In this document: positions 26,650-35,800 of the stretch, in pieces | Layout: every line of letters begins with the position of its first letter | Position numbering within the stretch: position 1 is the stretch's first letter | Assembly (NCBI GenBank): GCA_024225635.1 | Contig: JAAEMK010000144.1 | Coordinates: 1 to 50,741 of the forward strand | Direction: 5' to 3' | Length of the DNA: 50,741 nt | From: Desulfobacteraceae bacterium | GTDB taxonomy: Bacteria; Desulfobacterota; Desulfobacteria; Desulfobacterales; Desulfobacteraceae | Program-made: the position numbers and the translations under genes | Notes under the pieces: model-generated | Database searches by the model: none | What the model was told of the DNA's origin: nothing | What the model saw: only the letters and a program-made list of their open reading frames with translations

Positions 26650-27159
26650 TCAAGCTTTGGCGGTGCGGAAAACTGTTGTGAAATCGAATACGGCTGTACG
26701 CCATGCCCACATGTCCCTTGCTTCCAGTGCAAAGGAATCAATGTCATCACCGGTCATCCACAACAAAACAGAGAAGGGACAGTTTTCTGCAATGAGTTCC
26801 CTGTGCATGTTGAACCCCCGGAGATTTATTACACCCTCCTCCCCTTTAAACCACCTGTCATCAGGTACAATATTGACAAAAGAAAGGCGGCGTTTCTTTA
26901 ATTCGAAAAGATCTTCCTCGAATTTATAGAAATCCGGAAAGGATTCCGTATTTACATTCATTCGGCAGGACTTACCGTGGATGTTTTTAATATATTTGAT
27001 CAGCTTATCACGATACATGGGGTTGTTATGTTCAATCAGAACAAGCTGGAACCCTGAAAAATGCTTCAAAATTCTGTTTAACTTTCTTAACTCCCCGGAA
27101 TGGTATGACTCAAACCATGTTTGCAGAGCTCTACCATCTTTCTCAACCGGGTTATTCAA
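26650..27159 (-). CDS. Lone N-terminal domain resembling that of TPR/NTPase proteins
   Basis: 169 residues. It starts with TTG at 27159, supported by a nearby AAGAGG ribosome-binding site and by the absence of an early ATG. The segment ILKHFSGFQLVLIEHNNP and the ending PFSVLLWMTGDDIDSFALEA then DMWAWRTAVFDF resemble the N-terminal domain that precedes NTPase and tetratricopeptide regions in some large signalling proteins. Here the protein stops right after that domain. It could be a stand-alone adaptor or the stump of a larger gene; only 24 bp separate its stop from the convergent dehydrogenase. The function is unknown. Confidence 0.65.
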   Translation of the reverse strand: MNNPVEKDGRALQTWFESYHSGELRKLNRILKHFSGFQLVLIEHNNPMYRDKLIKYIKNIHGKSCRMNVNTESFPDFYKFEEDLFELKKRRLSFVNIVPDDRWFKGEEGVINLRGFNMHRELIAENCPFSVLLWMTGDDIDSFALEARDMWAWRTAVFDFTTVFRTAKA

Positions 27160-27333
27160 TTGAAAAACCTCTTGTCAATTATTTTCACGGGTACTTCGGT
27201 CATATTTTGTTCTTCCTCCAGTAGCATTATCATAAAAAAAACAAGTTCGACTATTCCGGCCCAATAATTCCAGGCTGTCAAATGGAGGGGTTCACCCCAC
27301 AGGTCGCTAGGCCTCTGCGCCCCTCCCGGAAGG

Positions 27334-29154
27334 TTAAGCCGGTTCGTTCATGAGGGCGGCCTTGACCTCTTTTGCGGCGGTTTCGGTCATGCCGGGAAGG
27401 CTTGCCAGCTCTTCCACACTTGCCTGGCGCATGCGGGTGATGCCCTTGTAGGTGGTCATCAACACCTGCTTACGCTTTTTCCCGATCCCCGGCACCGCAT
27501 CCAGGACCGAGGTTCCGGCCCGCTTGGAGCGCCGTTTTCGCTGGAAGGTGATGGCAAACCGGTGGGCCTCGTCCCTGAGCCGCTGGAGGAGATAGAGGGC
27601 ATTGAGCGCCCCCCGGGTGTTCACCGGGTTGGCCCGGCCGGGCAGGTAGATCTTGTCGTGCTCCTCCCCCTTTTCCGCATCCTTCTTGGCGAGCCCCGCC
27701 ACAAAAAACCGGTCCTCGAGCCCGAGATTTTTAAGCACGCCCAGGGCCATGGAAAGCTGGCCCTTGCCGCCGTCCACCACCAGGAGATCGGGCAGGGGCG
27801 CTTCCGTGTTGGAGAGCCTGCGGGTGAGCACCTCGGTCATGTAGGCGTAATCGTCGTGCTCCTCCACATCCCGGATGATGTATTTGCGGTATTCGGACTT
27901 ATCCGGGACACCGTCGATAAAGACCACCATGGAGGAAACCGGATCGGTGCCGGCGATGTTGGAGTTGTCAAAACATTCGATGCGCCGGGGAGGCTCGGGC
28001 ATCCTCAGGATGCTCTGGAGCATGTTCAGGGTTTCCTTGGCCTCGTTTTCCCTGGAGAGCACCTTTTCAAGTTCTTTTTTGGCGTTGACCAGAGCCATCT
28101 CCACCAGGCGGCGCTTCTCCCCCCGTTCCGGCACAAGCAAACTCACCTTCTTGCCCCGCTTTTCGGCCAGGAGATCCCGGACCAGGTCATGGGTCTCGAT
28201 GGCCTGGGCGAGGAGCACCTGGGCGGGAATGAACAGGCTTTTGTCGTAATACTGGCGGACAAAGGCGTCCAGGATCTCCGGGGCCGTGCTCAGGCCCGTG
28301 TCAAACCGGTAGTTCCTCGAACCCACAAGGTTGCCGGACCTCACAAACAGGATGGTGACAACGGCCTTTTCCTTGTCAATGGCGCACCCGATCACATCCC
28401 GGTCCGTCCGGTCGGTTGATACCACCACCTGGCGCTCCAGGGTCTTTTCAATGGCAAGGATGGTGTCCCGGATCTGGGCGGCCTTTTCAAACCGTTCCTC
28501 CTCGGCCTCCTGGAACATCTCCTGTTTCAACTGCTTGATAAGCTCGGGCGCCCTGCCCTTCAGGAAGAGAATCACCTCCCTGACCACCTTGCCGTAGGCC
28601 TCCTTGGGAAGGTCATTGCAGCAGGGGCCGAGGCAGGCGTTGATCTGAAAATTGAGGCAGGGTCTCGAACGGTTGGTGAACTGGCCCTTCTTGCACTTTC
28701 TGAGCCGGAATATCTTGTTCACCTGCTTCAGGGTGCTCCGCACGGCCTGGACCGACGAGTAGGGACCGAAGTAGGCGGCATCGTCGTCCCCGATCTTTCT
28801 CACCACTTCCAGGGCCGGATAGGCCTGGGAGGAGTCGATCCTGAGGCAGGGATAGTTCTTGCCGTCCTTGAGAAGCACGTTGTACCTGGGGCTGTGCTTC
28901 TTGATGAGGTTGGCTTCCAGGATCAGGGCCTCGTGCTCGGTTGCGGTGACGATGACGTCGAAATCAGCCACCTTCTTCAGGAGCACCCCGGTCTTCATGT
29001 CATGGCCGCTCTCCCGGGCAAAGTAGGAGCCCAGCCGCTTTTTCAGGTTCCTTGCCTTGCCCACGTAGATGATTTTCCCGGTCTTGTCCTTCATCAGGTA
29101 GACCCCGGGATCCTGGGTGGCCGATCTATAGCGTTCCAATACAATTTCGTTCAT
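27334..29154 (-). CDS. uvrC: Excinuclease ABC subunit C
   Basis: 606 residues, normal length. A GIY-YIG nuclease domain at the N-terminus (DPGVYLMKDKTGKIIYVGKA), a UVR motif near 200-235, the RNase H-like endonuclease core (IECFDNSNIAGTDPVSSMVV and LLVVDGGKGQL) and C-terminal helix-hairpin-helix motifs (LDAVPGIGKKRK, ELASLPGMTETAA) are all visible. It makes the two incisions around a lesion in nucleotide excision repair after handover by UvrB. The gene starts 7 bp after uvrB, so the two are coupled. Confidence 0.97.
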   Translation of the reverse strand: MNEIVLERYRSATQDPGVYLMKDKTGKIIYVGKARNLKKRLGSYFARESGHDMKTGVLLKKVADFDVIVTATEHEALILEANLIKKHSPRYNVLLKDGKNYPCLRIDSSQAYPALEVVRKIGDDDAAYFGPYSSVQAVRSTLKQVNKIFRLRKCKKGQFTNRSRPCLNFQINACLGPCCNDLPKEAYGKVVREVILFLKGRAPELIKQLKQEMFQEAEEERFEKAAQIRDTILAIEKTLERQVVVSTDRTDRDVIGCAIDKEKAVVTILFVRSGNLVGSRNYRFDTGLSTAPEILDAFVRQYYDKSLFIPAQVLLAQAIETHDLVRDLLAEKRGKKVSLLVPERGEKRRLVEMALVNAKKELEKVLSRENEAKETLNMLQSILRMPEPPRRIECFDNSNIAGTDPVSSMVVFIDGVPDKSEYRKYIIRDVEEHDDYAYMTEVLTRRLSNTEAPLPDLLVVDGGKGQLSMALGVLKNLGLEDRFFVAGLAKKDAEKGEEHDKIYLPGRANPVNTRGALNALYLLQRLRDEAHRFAITFQRKRRSKRAGTSVLDAVPGIGKKRKQVLMTTYKGITRMRQASVEELASLPGMTETAAKEVKAALMNEPA

Positions 29155-29161
29155 GGCGTTA

Positions 29162-31162
<2,001 letters not shown>

Positions 31163-31325
31163 TGCAAGGTCCTGTAGGGTTATTAAAAATCCTGTTCAAT
31201 AGTGCATTAATACCAGACCCCCCCGGAGTTTGAAAGAATTATTGCTTTTGCCCGGCCGGAGAATGTGTTAGATACTATGGTTTACACTGAACACAATCAT
31301 GCCAATTATTCTGAAAGAGGGTGGA

Positions 31326-33008
31326 ATGGAACACGAAACCACAACCAGTCATTTTATAAAAACAAAAATAGACAACGATATTGAAACCAACAAGCACAAC
31401 GGGCGGGTCGGCACCAGGTTCCCACCCGAGCCCAACGGTTTTCTCCATCTTGGCCACGCAAAATCGATCTGCCTGAACTTCGGCATGGCCAAAGAGTTCA
31501 AGGGAACCTGCAACCTGAGATTTGACGACACCAACCCGGCCAAGGAAGACCAGAAATACATCGACGCCATCACCAAGGATGTGAGCTGGCTCGGTTTTGA
31601 CTGGGGAGAGACCATCCATTACGCCTCGGACTACTTTGACCGGCTCTACGGATTTGCAGTCGACCTCATCAAGGCGGGCAAGGCCTTTGTATGCGACCTG
31701 TCCGCCGAAGAAATGCGGGAGTACCGGGGCACCCTGACGGAACCGGGAAAAAACAGCCCCCACCGCAACCGCACCGTGGAAGAAAACCTGGACCTGTTCG
31801 AACGGATGAAGGCCGGAGAGTTCGAGGAGGGCAGCCGTTCCCTCAGGGCCAAGATCGACATGGCCTCCCCCAACGTCAACCTCAGGGATCCCATCATCTA
31901 CAGGATCAAGAAGATGAGCCACCCCAGGACCGGGGAAGCCTGGTGCATCTACCCCATGTACGACTTTACCCACTGCATCTCAGACGCGCTGGAGGAGATC
32001 ACCCACTCCCTGTGCACCCTGGAGTTCCAGGACCACCGGCCCTTGTACGACTGGATACTGGAGCAGCTGGACGTGCCCTGCCATCCCCAGCAGATCGAAT
32101 TTGCCCGGATGAACCTCAACTACACCATCATGAGCAAGCGCAAGCTCCAGAAGCTTGTGGAGAACAACCTGGTCAAGGGCTGGGACGACCCAAGGCTTCC
32201 CACCATTGCCGGCATCCGGCGGCGGGGCTACACCCCCCAGGCGATCCGCAACTTCTGCGCCACCATCGGCATCAGCAAGAAGGAGAGCCGCATCGACATG
32301 GGCCTGCTGGAAAACGTGCTCAGGGAGGATCTCAACGAACAGGCCAACCGGGTGATGGGAGTGATCAACCCCCTCAAGGTGGTGATCGAGAACTGGCCCG
32401 AAGGCGCCGTGGAGGAGCTGGATGCGGTGAACCACCCCCAGAAGCCCGAGATGGGCAAGCGCAAGGTTCTCTTCTCAAAGGAGATCTACATCGAGCAGGA
32501 GGACTTCATGGAAGATCCCCCGAAGAAATTCTTCCGCCTGGGACCGGGCCGGGAGGTAAGGCTCAGGTACGCCTATTTCATCACCTGCAAGGAAGTGGTC
32601 AAGGACGAATCCGGGAACATCTCCCATCTCGTCTGCACCTACGATCCCGAAACCCGAGGCGGGGACGCGCCGGACGGACGAAAGGTCAAGGGCACCCTGC
32701 ACTGGGTTTCCGAAGAAGGATCGATCCCGGCGTCGGTCAACCTGTACGACCGGCTATTTTCCAATGAAGACCCGGAAGCCGGAGACGGTGAATTCACCGA
32801 CAACCTCAACCCCGACTCCCTGAAGGTCATGGGAAATGCCAGGGTGGAGAAAAGCCTTGAAACGGCAGCCCCGGAAACCGTGTATCAGTTCGAGCGGCTG
32901 GGCTACTTCTGTAAGGACGCCAAGGACTCGACCCAGGAACTGCCGGTGTTCAACAGGACCGTCACCCTCCGGGACGCCTGGGCAAAGATGAAGAAAAAGA
33001 GAAAATAA
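31326..33008 (+). CDS. glnS: Glutaminyl-tRNA synthetase
   Basis: 560 residues from the ATG at 31326, which has an AGAGGGTGG ribosome-binding site; an in-frame ATG nine codons upstream lacks one. The class I signature is [10 protein letters not shown] and the KMSKS-like loop MSKRKL. The C-terminal beta-barrel anticodon-binding region follows, with [14 protein letters not shown]. It charges tRNA-Gln directly. Bacterial GlnS proteins derive from eukaryotic GlnRS by transfer, and their presence suggests the direct glutaminylation route is used here rather than, or besides, GatCAB. It is transcribed alone, away from uvrB. Confidence 0.96.
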   Translation: MEHETTTSHFIKTKIDNDIETNKHNGRVGTRFPPEPNGFLHLGHAKSICLNFGMAKEFKGTCNLRFDDTNPAKEDQKYIDAITKDVSWLGFDWGETIHYASDYFDRLYGFAVDLIKAGKAFVCDLSAEEMREYRGTLTEPGKNSPHRNRTVEENLDLFERMKAGEFEEGSRSLRAKIDMASPNVNLRDPIIYRIKKMSHPRTGEAWCIYPMYDFTHCISDALEEITHSLCTLEFQDHRPLYDWILEQLDVPCHPQQIEFARMNLNYTIMSKRKLQKLVENNLVKGWDDPRLPTIAGIRRRGYTPQAIRNFCATIGISKKESRIDMGLLENVLREDLNEQANRVMGVINPLKVVIENWPEGAVEELDAVNHPQKPEMGKRKVLFSKEIYIEQEDFMEDPPKKFFRLGPGREVRLRYAYFITCKEVVKDESGNISHLVCTYDPETRGGDAPDGRKVKGTLHWVSEEGSIPASVNLYDRLFSNEDPEAGDGEFTDNLNPDSLKVMGNARVEKSLETAAPETVYQFERLGYFCKDAKDSTQELPVFNRTVTLRDAWAKMKKKRK

Positions 33009-33022
33009 AACAGCTATTTACC

Positions 33023-33075
33023 TTCACCATGAAGGACGGAACAATCTTCATGTTCTTCATGTCCTTCATGGTGAA
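33023..33075. repeat. Long inverted repeat downstream of glnS
   Basis: Perfect 15-bp arms TTCACCATGAAGGAC (33023-33037) and GTCCTTCATGGTGAA (33061-33075) enclose 23 nt rich in CTTCATG-type repeats. It begins 15 bp after the glnS stop and ends 37 bp before the PAS-LuxR gene. A terminator or attenuator role is possible, but there is no U-run. Confidence 0.7.
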
Positions 33076-33111
33076 TAATATAATCCCCCCCTGCACGAAA
33101 ACGGCAAACCC

Positions 33112-34011
33112 ATGGATTCCGAAAAAGCGGAAAAACTGATTAAACAAACCCAGGCCTATGCAAGGACGATCCTCAACTCCCTGTCGGCCCACATCGCCAT
33201 CATCGATGAAAACGGCAGGATACTGGAGACCAACCAGGCCTGGAACGAGTTTGCCCGGTCAAACCAGATAGATATCCGGCCAAGCACCCCGGACATCAAC
33301 TACCTGGACATCTGTGAAAGCGCCCGGGACAATTCTGCTGACAACGCGGACAACGCGGACACGGTGGCCCGGGGAATCCGCCGGGTGATCAACGGCGAGA
33401 TCGACGAATTCACCATTGACTACCCCTGCCACTCCCCCGGAGAAAAGCGGTGGTTCTACATGCGGGTCACCAAGGCCGCCGGTTCCGATCCCGTCAAGGT
33501 GGTTATCAGCCACGAGAACATCACGGCCCTCAAGCTTGCCCAGGAGAAGCTCACCCTGCGGGAGACGGAACTGAAACAGAAATCCGGACGCCTGGAAGAG
33601 GCCAATGCCGCCCTGAACGTGATCCTCAGGCAGCGGGACGAGGACCGCAAGCAGCTGGAGCAGACGATTTTCCAGAATCTGAGGGAAGTGGTGCTGCCCA
33701 ATATCGAGCGGATGAAATGCATCTGCCGCACCCCCGAGGCAGCCGGGCTCATGGACCTCATTGACAAGGGGCTCCAGGAGATCGCCTCACCCTTTCTGAG
33801 CCGCCTCGGCAGCCTTGGCGCCATCCTCTCTCCCCAGGAACTCCGGATCGCCACCCTGATCAAGGAGGGAAAGAGCACCAAGGAGATCGCGGATCTCCTG
33901 AACCTCTCAACCGCCACCATCAATTTCCACCGTCGCAATTTGAGAAAAAAACTGGAGCTCACAAGCACCGGGCTCAACCTGAGGTCCTTTCTGCTCTCCC
34001 TGTCGGAATGA
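33112..34011 (+). CDS. PAS-domain LuxR-type transcriptional regulator
   Basis: 299 residues. An N-terminal PAS-like sensor (about 15-135, with IAIIDENGRILETNQAW and a C-terminal HENIT block) is followed by a coiled-coil linker (about 135-190, ALKLAQEKLTLRETELKQKS) and a C-terminal LuxR helix-turn-helix (LSPQELRIATLIKEGKSTKE, then IADLLNLSTATINFHRRNLR). It has no membrane segment and no receiver domain, so it probably senses a cytoplasmic ligand or redox state directly. The residues 'NADNAD' form a short repeat near 80. It stands apart from its neighbours; the target genes are unknown. Despite the LuxR fold, no AI-1-binding domain is present. Confidence 0.88.
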   Translation: MDSEKAEKLIKQTQAYARTILNSLSAHIAIIDENGRILETNQAWNEFARSNQIDIRPSTPDINYLDICESARDNSADNADNADTVARGIRRVINGEIDEFTIDYPCHSPGEKRWFYMRVTKAAGSDPVKVVISHENITALKLAQEKLTLRETELKQKSGRLEEANAALNVILRQRDEDRKQLEQTIFQNLREVVLPNIERMKCICRTPEAAGLMDLIDKGLQEIASPFLSRLGSLGAILSPQELRIATLIKEGKSTKEIADLLNLSTATINFHRRNLRKKLELTSTGLNLRSFLLSLSE

Positions 34012-34138
34012 CGGTTTTCACCCGTCATTTCCCCATCATTCTTCCCCCATTGCCCCATCACTCTCCAGGCCCTATTATAGGACATACAGAGTCACTGGAC
34101 TCAAGATTAAAAATAACGGAACAAAGGGAGGAATAATT

Positions 34139-34333
34139 ATGATCTGTACTTTAAGCAACGTAGAAAAAATCGATCTCGACAAACTCAAAGCAGCGGAAAA
34201 AGAGCTGGGAGTCACCCTGCTCTCCTTTTCCTGCCATGACATCACTGCTGCAACCGTGGATGCGGAGATGTTGAAAAAAATCGAAGCCCTGGAGAAGGAA
34301 CTCGGCGTCTCCCTGGTAGCCGTCAAAAGCTAA
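34139..34333 (+). CDS. Small protein of unknown function with internal repeat
   Basis: 64 residues preceded by a very good ribosome-binding site (GGGAGGAATAATT before the ATG at 34139), so it is probably expressed. The sequence contains two copies of the same motif, KAAEKELGVTLLSF (about 18-31) and EALEKELGVSLVAV (about 48-61), joined by a Cys-His-Asp segment (FSCHD). It is followed at once by a strong hairpin. I do not recognise the family; a duplicated alpha/beta unit is what can be seen. Confidence 0.7.
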   Translation: MICTLSNVEKIDLDKLKAAEKELGVTLLSFSCHDITAATVDAEMLKKIEALEKELGVSLVAVKS

Positions 34334-34339
34334 AACAAA

Positions 34340-34380
34340 CAGGGCCCTGCATACCTGTTGCGGCATGCAGGGCCCTGACA
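34340..34380 (+). repeat. 41-bp hairpin repeat, copy 1
   Basis: 13-bp arms, CAGGGCCCTGCAT and its complement, flank a 12-nt loop; the arm contains the palindrome CAGGGCCCTG. The full 41 bp recur exactly at 40428-40468. Here it follows the 64-residue protein by 6 bp, and a cysS-like relic lies 34 bp further on. Confidence 0.9.
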
Positions 34381-34414
34381 CCTTCCTGATATTTACAACC
34401 AGCCCATCCCCCGA

Positions 34415-34450
34415 CATGATGTTCATGGCATCGGGTTCTGCCCGGATCTC
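34415..34450 (-). pseudogene. Relic of a cysS 3' end
   Basis: 31 of 36 bases match 40602-40637 inside the cysS tail, same orientation, counted by eye. Read on the minus strand it gives EIRAEPDAMNIMSGDG, against EIRAELDAMNIMLEDG in cysS. Together with the neighbouring 41-bp repeat this indicates an ancient duplication of the cysS-end region. Confidence 0.7.
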
Positions 34451-34495
34451 CCAAATACTCCATTATTAATACAATCTCCAAAACTTCCCCCCTTC

Positions 34496-34522
34496 AAAAG
34501 TTTTATTGACAATAAAACTTTT
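34496..34522. promoter_or_regulatory. 27-bp palindrome over the -35 region of the AraC-type gene
   Basis: Perfect 12-bp arms AAAAGTTTTATT (34496-34507) and AATAAAACTTTT (34511-34522) have a 3-nt centre. It overlaps TTGACA at 34506-34511, with TATATA at 34530-34535 eighteen bases on, a reasonable promoter. It is probably an operator. It does not match the classic Fur box. Confidence 0.55.
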
Positions 34523-34533
34523 TCTGCCTTATA

Positions 34534-34570
34534 TATTGTTTGGCACAACTAATAATATCGCCAAACAATA
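34534..34570. promoter_or_regulatory. Second palindrome in the AraC-gene leader
   Basis: Perfect 11-bp arms TATTGTTTGGC (34534-34544) and GCCAAACAATA (34560-34570) are separated by 15 nt. It spans the presumed transcription start and 5' leader, and could be a protein-binding dyad or an mRNA hairpin. Confidence 0.5.
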
Positions 34571-34605
34571 TCACTTCAAGAGTCACACATGCTAAAGGTC
34601 CAAAC

Positions 34606-35595
34606 ATGCCCACAACATCCAGACCAATCAATAACAAAGAAAATATTTTTGAAACCTATTCAAGCTGGCCCAAAAAGATCGGCAAAAGCAACATACTGGA
34701 AATCAATCTCCGGAACGGACTTAAACTCATGGTTGAAAATTACCAGCTTGTGGGAAAGCATATATCGGATGGAAAAGTTGACTCCCCTCAATTGAGCTTT
34801 GCCTTCTGCGCTTCAGGAAAAAGCAGAGCTACCGTTCAAGGTGAAAAAAAAGAACTTATTTCCACACCGGGACAAAACTATATTTCTTTTTGTCCCGACC
34901 CAAGAGGAACCCTTGAATGTTTATCAAGGGAACCTGTAACCTTTGTCAGTGTTTTAATAGAACCATCTTTCCTGAAGCGTTTTCCGGATGATCTGCCAAA
35001 CCGATTTCCCAATGATTTTATTGATATTCTGAATGGATGCAAAAATACTTTTTACAATCGTAAAGGGCTCAGCACGGGACATATTCAAATGACCATTCAT
35101 CAAATATTAAACTGCCCTTATCAAGGGGCTCTCAGACAAATGTATCTTGAAAGCAAGGCAATAGAGTTAATAACACACCAACTGGCACAACTGGCATCTG
35201 AGAATAAGGATTCAAAAAAAATCCGGTTAAACTCCGGTGACATTGAACGGATCCATGAAGCCAGGAATATTTTAATCAAAAACATGGAAAAGCCACCATC
35301 GTTGACAGAACTTTCCAGGCAGGTCGGTTTGAACGATAAAAAGCTCAAATACGGATTTAAACAAGTTTTTAACACAACCGCCTTTGGGTACCTTCGGACC
35401 CATCGTCTGGAACTGGGCCGTCAATTCCTGACAGATGGCAAGATGAATATATCCGAAGTCTCATACAAAGTAGGCTATTCCGAACGCACCCATTTCACCC
35501 GTGCCTTTACAAAGCATTTTGGATGCAGCCCTCAATCCTATCTTCATAATAATAAAGCTGTTTCAGACCAAACCTGTCACCCTGCTTTACTATAA
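34606..35595 (+). CDS. AraC-family regulator of the PchR type
   Basis: 329 residues from the ATG at 34606, which has an AAAGGT site. The frame is open upstream only with a TTG inside the palindromic region. An N-terminal sensor (FAFCASGKSRATVQ, then GEKKELISTPGQNYISFCPD) precedes an AraC double helix-turn-helix near the C-terminus (SLTELSRQVGLNDKKLKYGF and ISEVSYKVGYSERTHFTRAF). The layout is that of PchR-like regulators, which sense a ferric siderophore and activate the adjacent TonB receptor gene. The next gene is just such a receptor, with two 18-bp direct repeats in front of it. The ligand is unknown. Confidence 0.88.
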   Translation: MPTTSRPINNKENIFETYSSWPKKIGKSNILEINLRNGLKLMVENYQLVGKHISDGKVDSPQLSFAFCASGKSRATVQGEKKELISTPGQNYISFCPDPRGTLECLSREPVTFVSVLIEPSFLKRFPDDLPNRFPNDFIDILNGCKNTFYNRKGLSTGHIQMTIHQILNCPYQGALRQMYLESKAIELITHQLAQLASENKDSKKIRLNSGDIERIHEARNILIKNMEKPPSLTELSRQVGLNDKKLKYGFKQVFNTTAFGYLRTHRLELGRQFLTDGKMNISEVSYKVGYSERTHFTRAFTKHFGCSPQSYLHNNKAVSDQTCHPALL

Positions 35596-35673
35596 AATCT
35601 CACCTCCAGGATATGAGCATGAACGGAACCCGGCCATTAAAATTTTTCAATTTAATCCCCCATCTTTTATTTA

Positions 35674-35712
35674 AGTCCGTTAATGGTACGCAAGAGTCCG
35701 TTAATGGTACGC
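35674..35712 (+). promoter_or_regulatory. Two 18-bp direct repeats in front of the TonB receptor gene
   Basis: AGTCCGTTAATGGTACGC occurs at 35674-35691 and again, identical, at 35695-35712, a 21-bp period (two helical turns). It is about 90 bp upstream of the receptor ATG and directly downstream of an AraC-type gene. AraC/PchR-type activators typically bind tandem sites of this geometry. Confidence 0.75.
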
Positions 35713-35800
35713 TGAATTTCAAATCAAGGAAGTATATAATAATTTTTTTTAGGAAAATACGATCTGATTTTGTTAAATCATTCGAAAACCAGGAGGGAAT

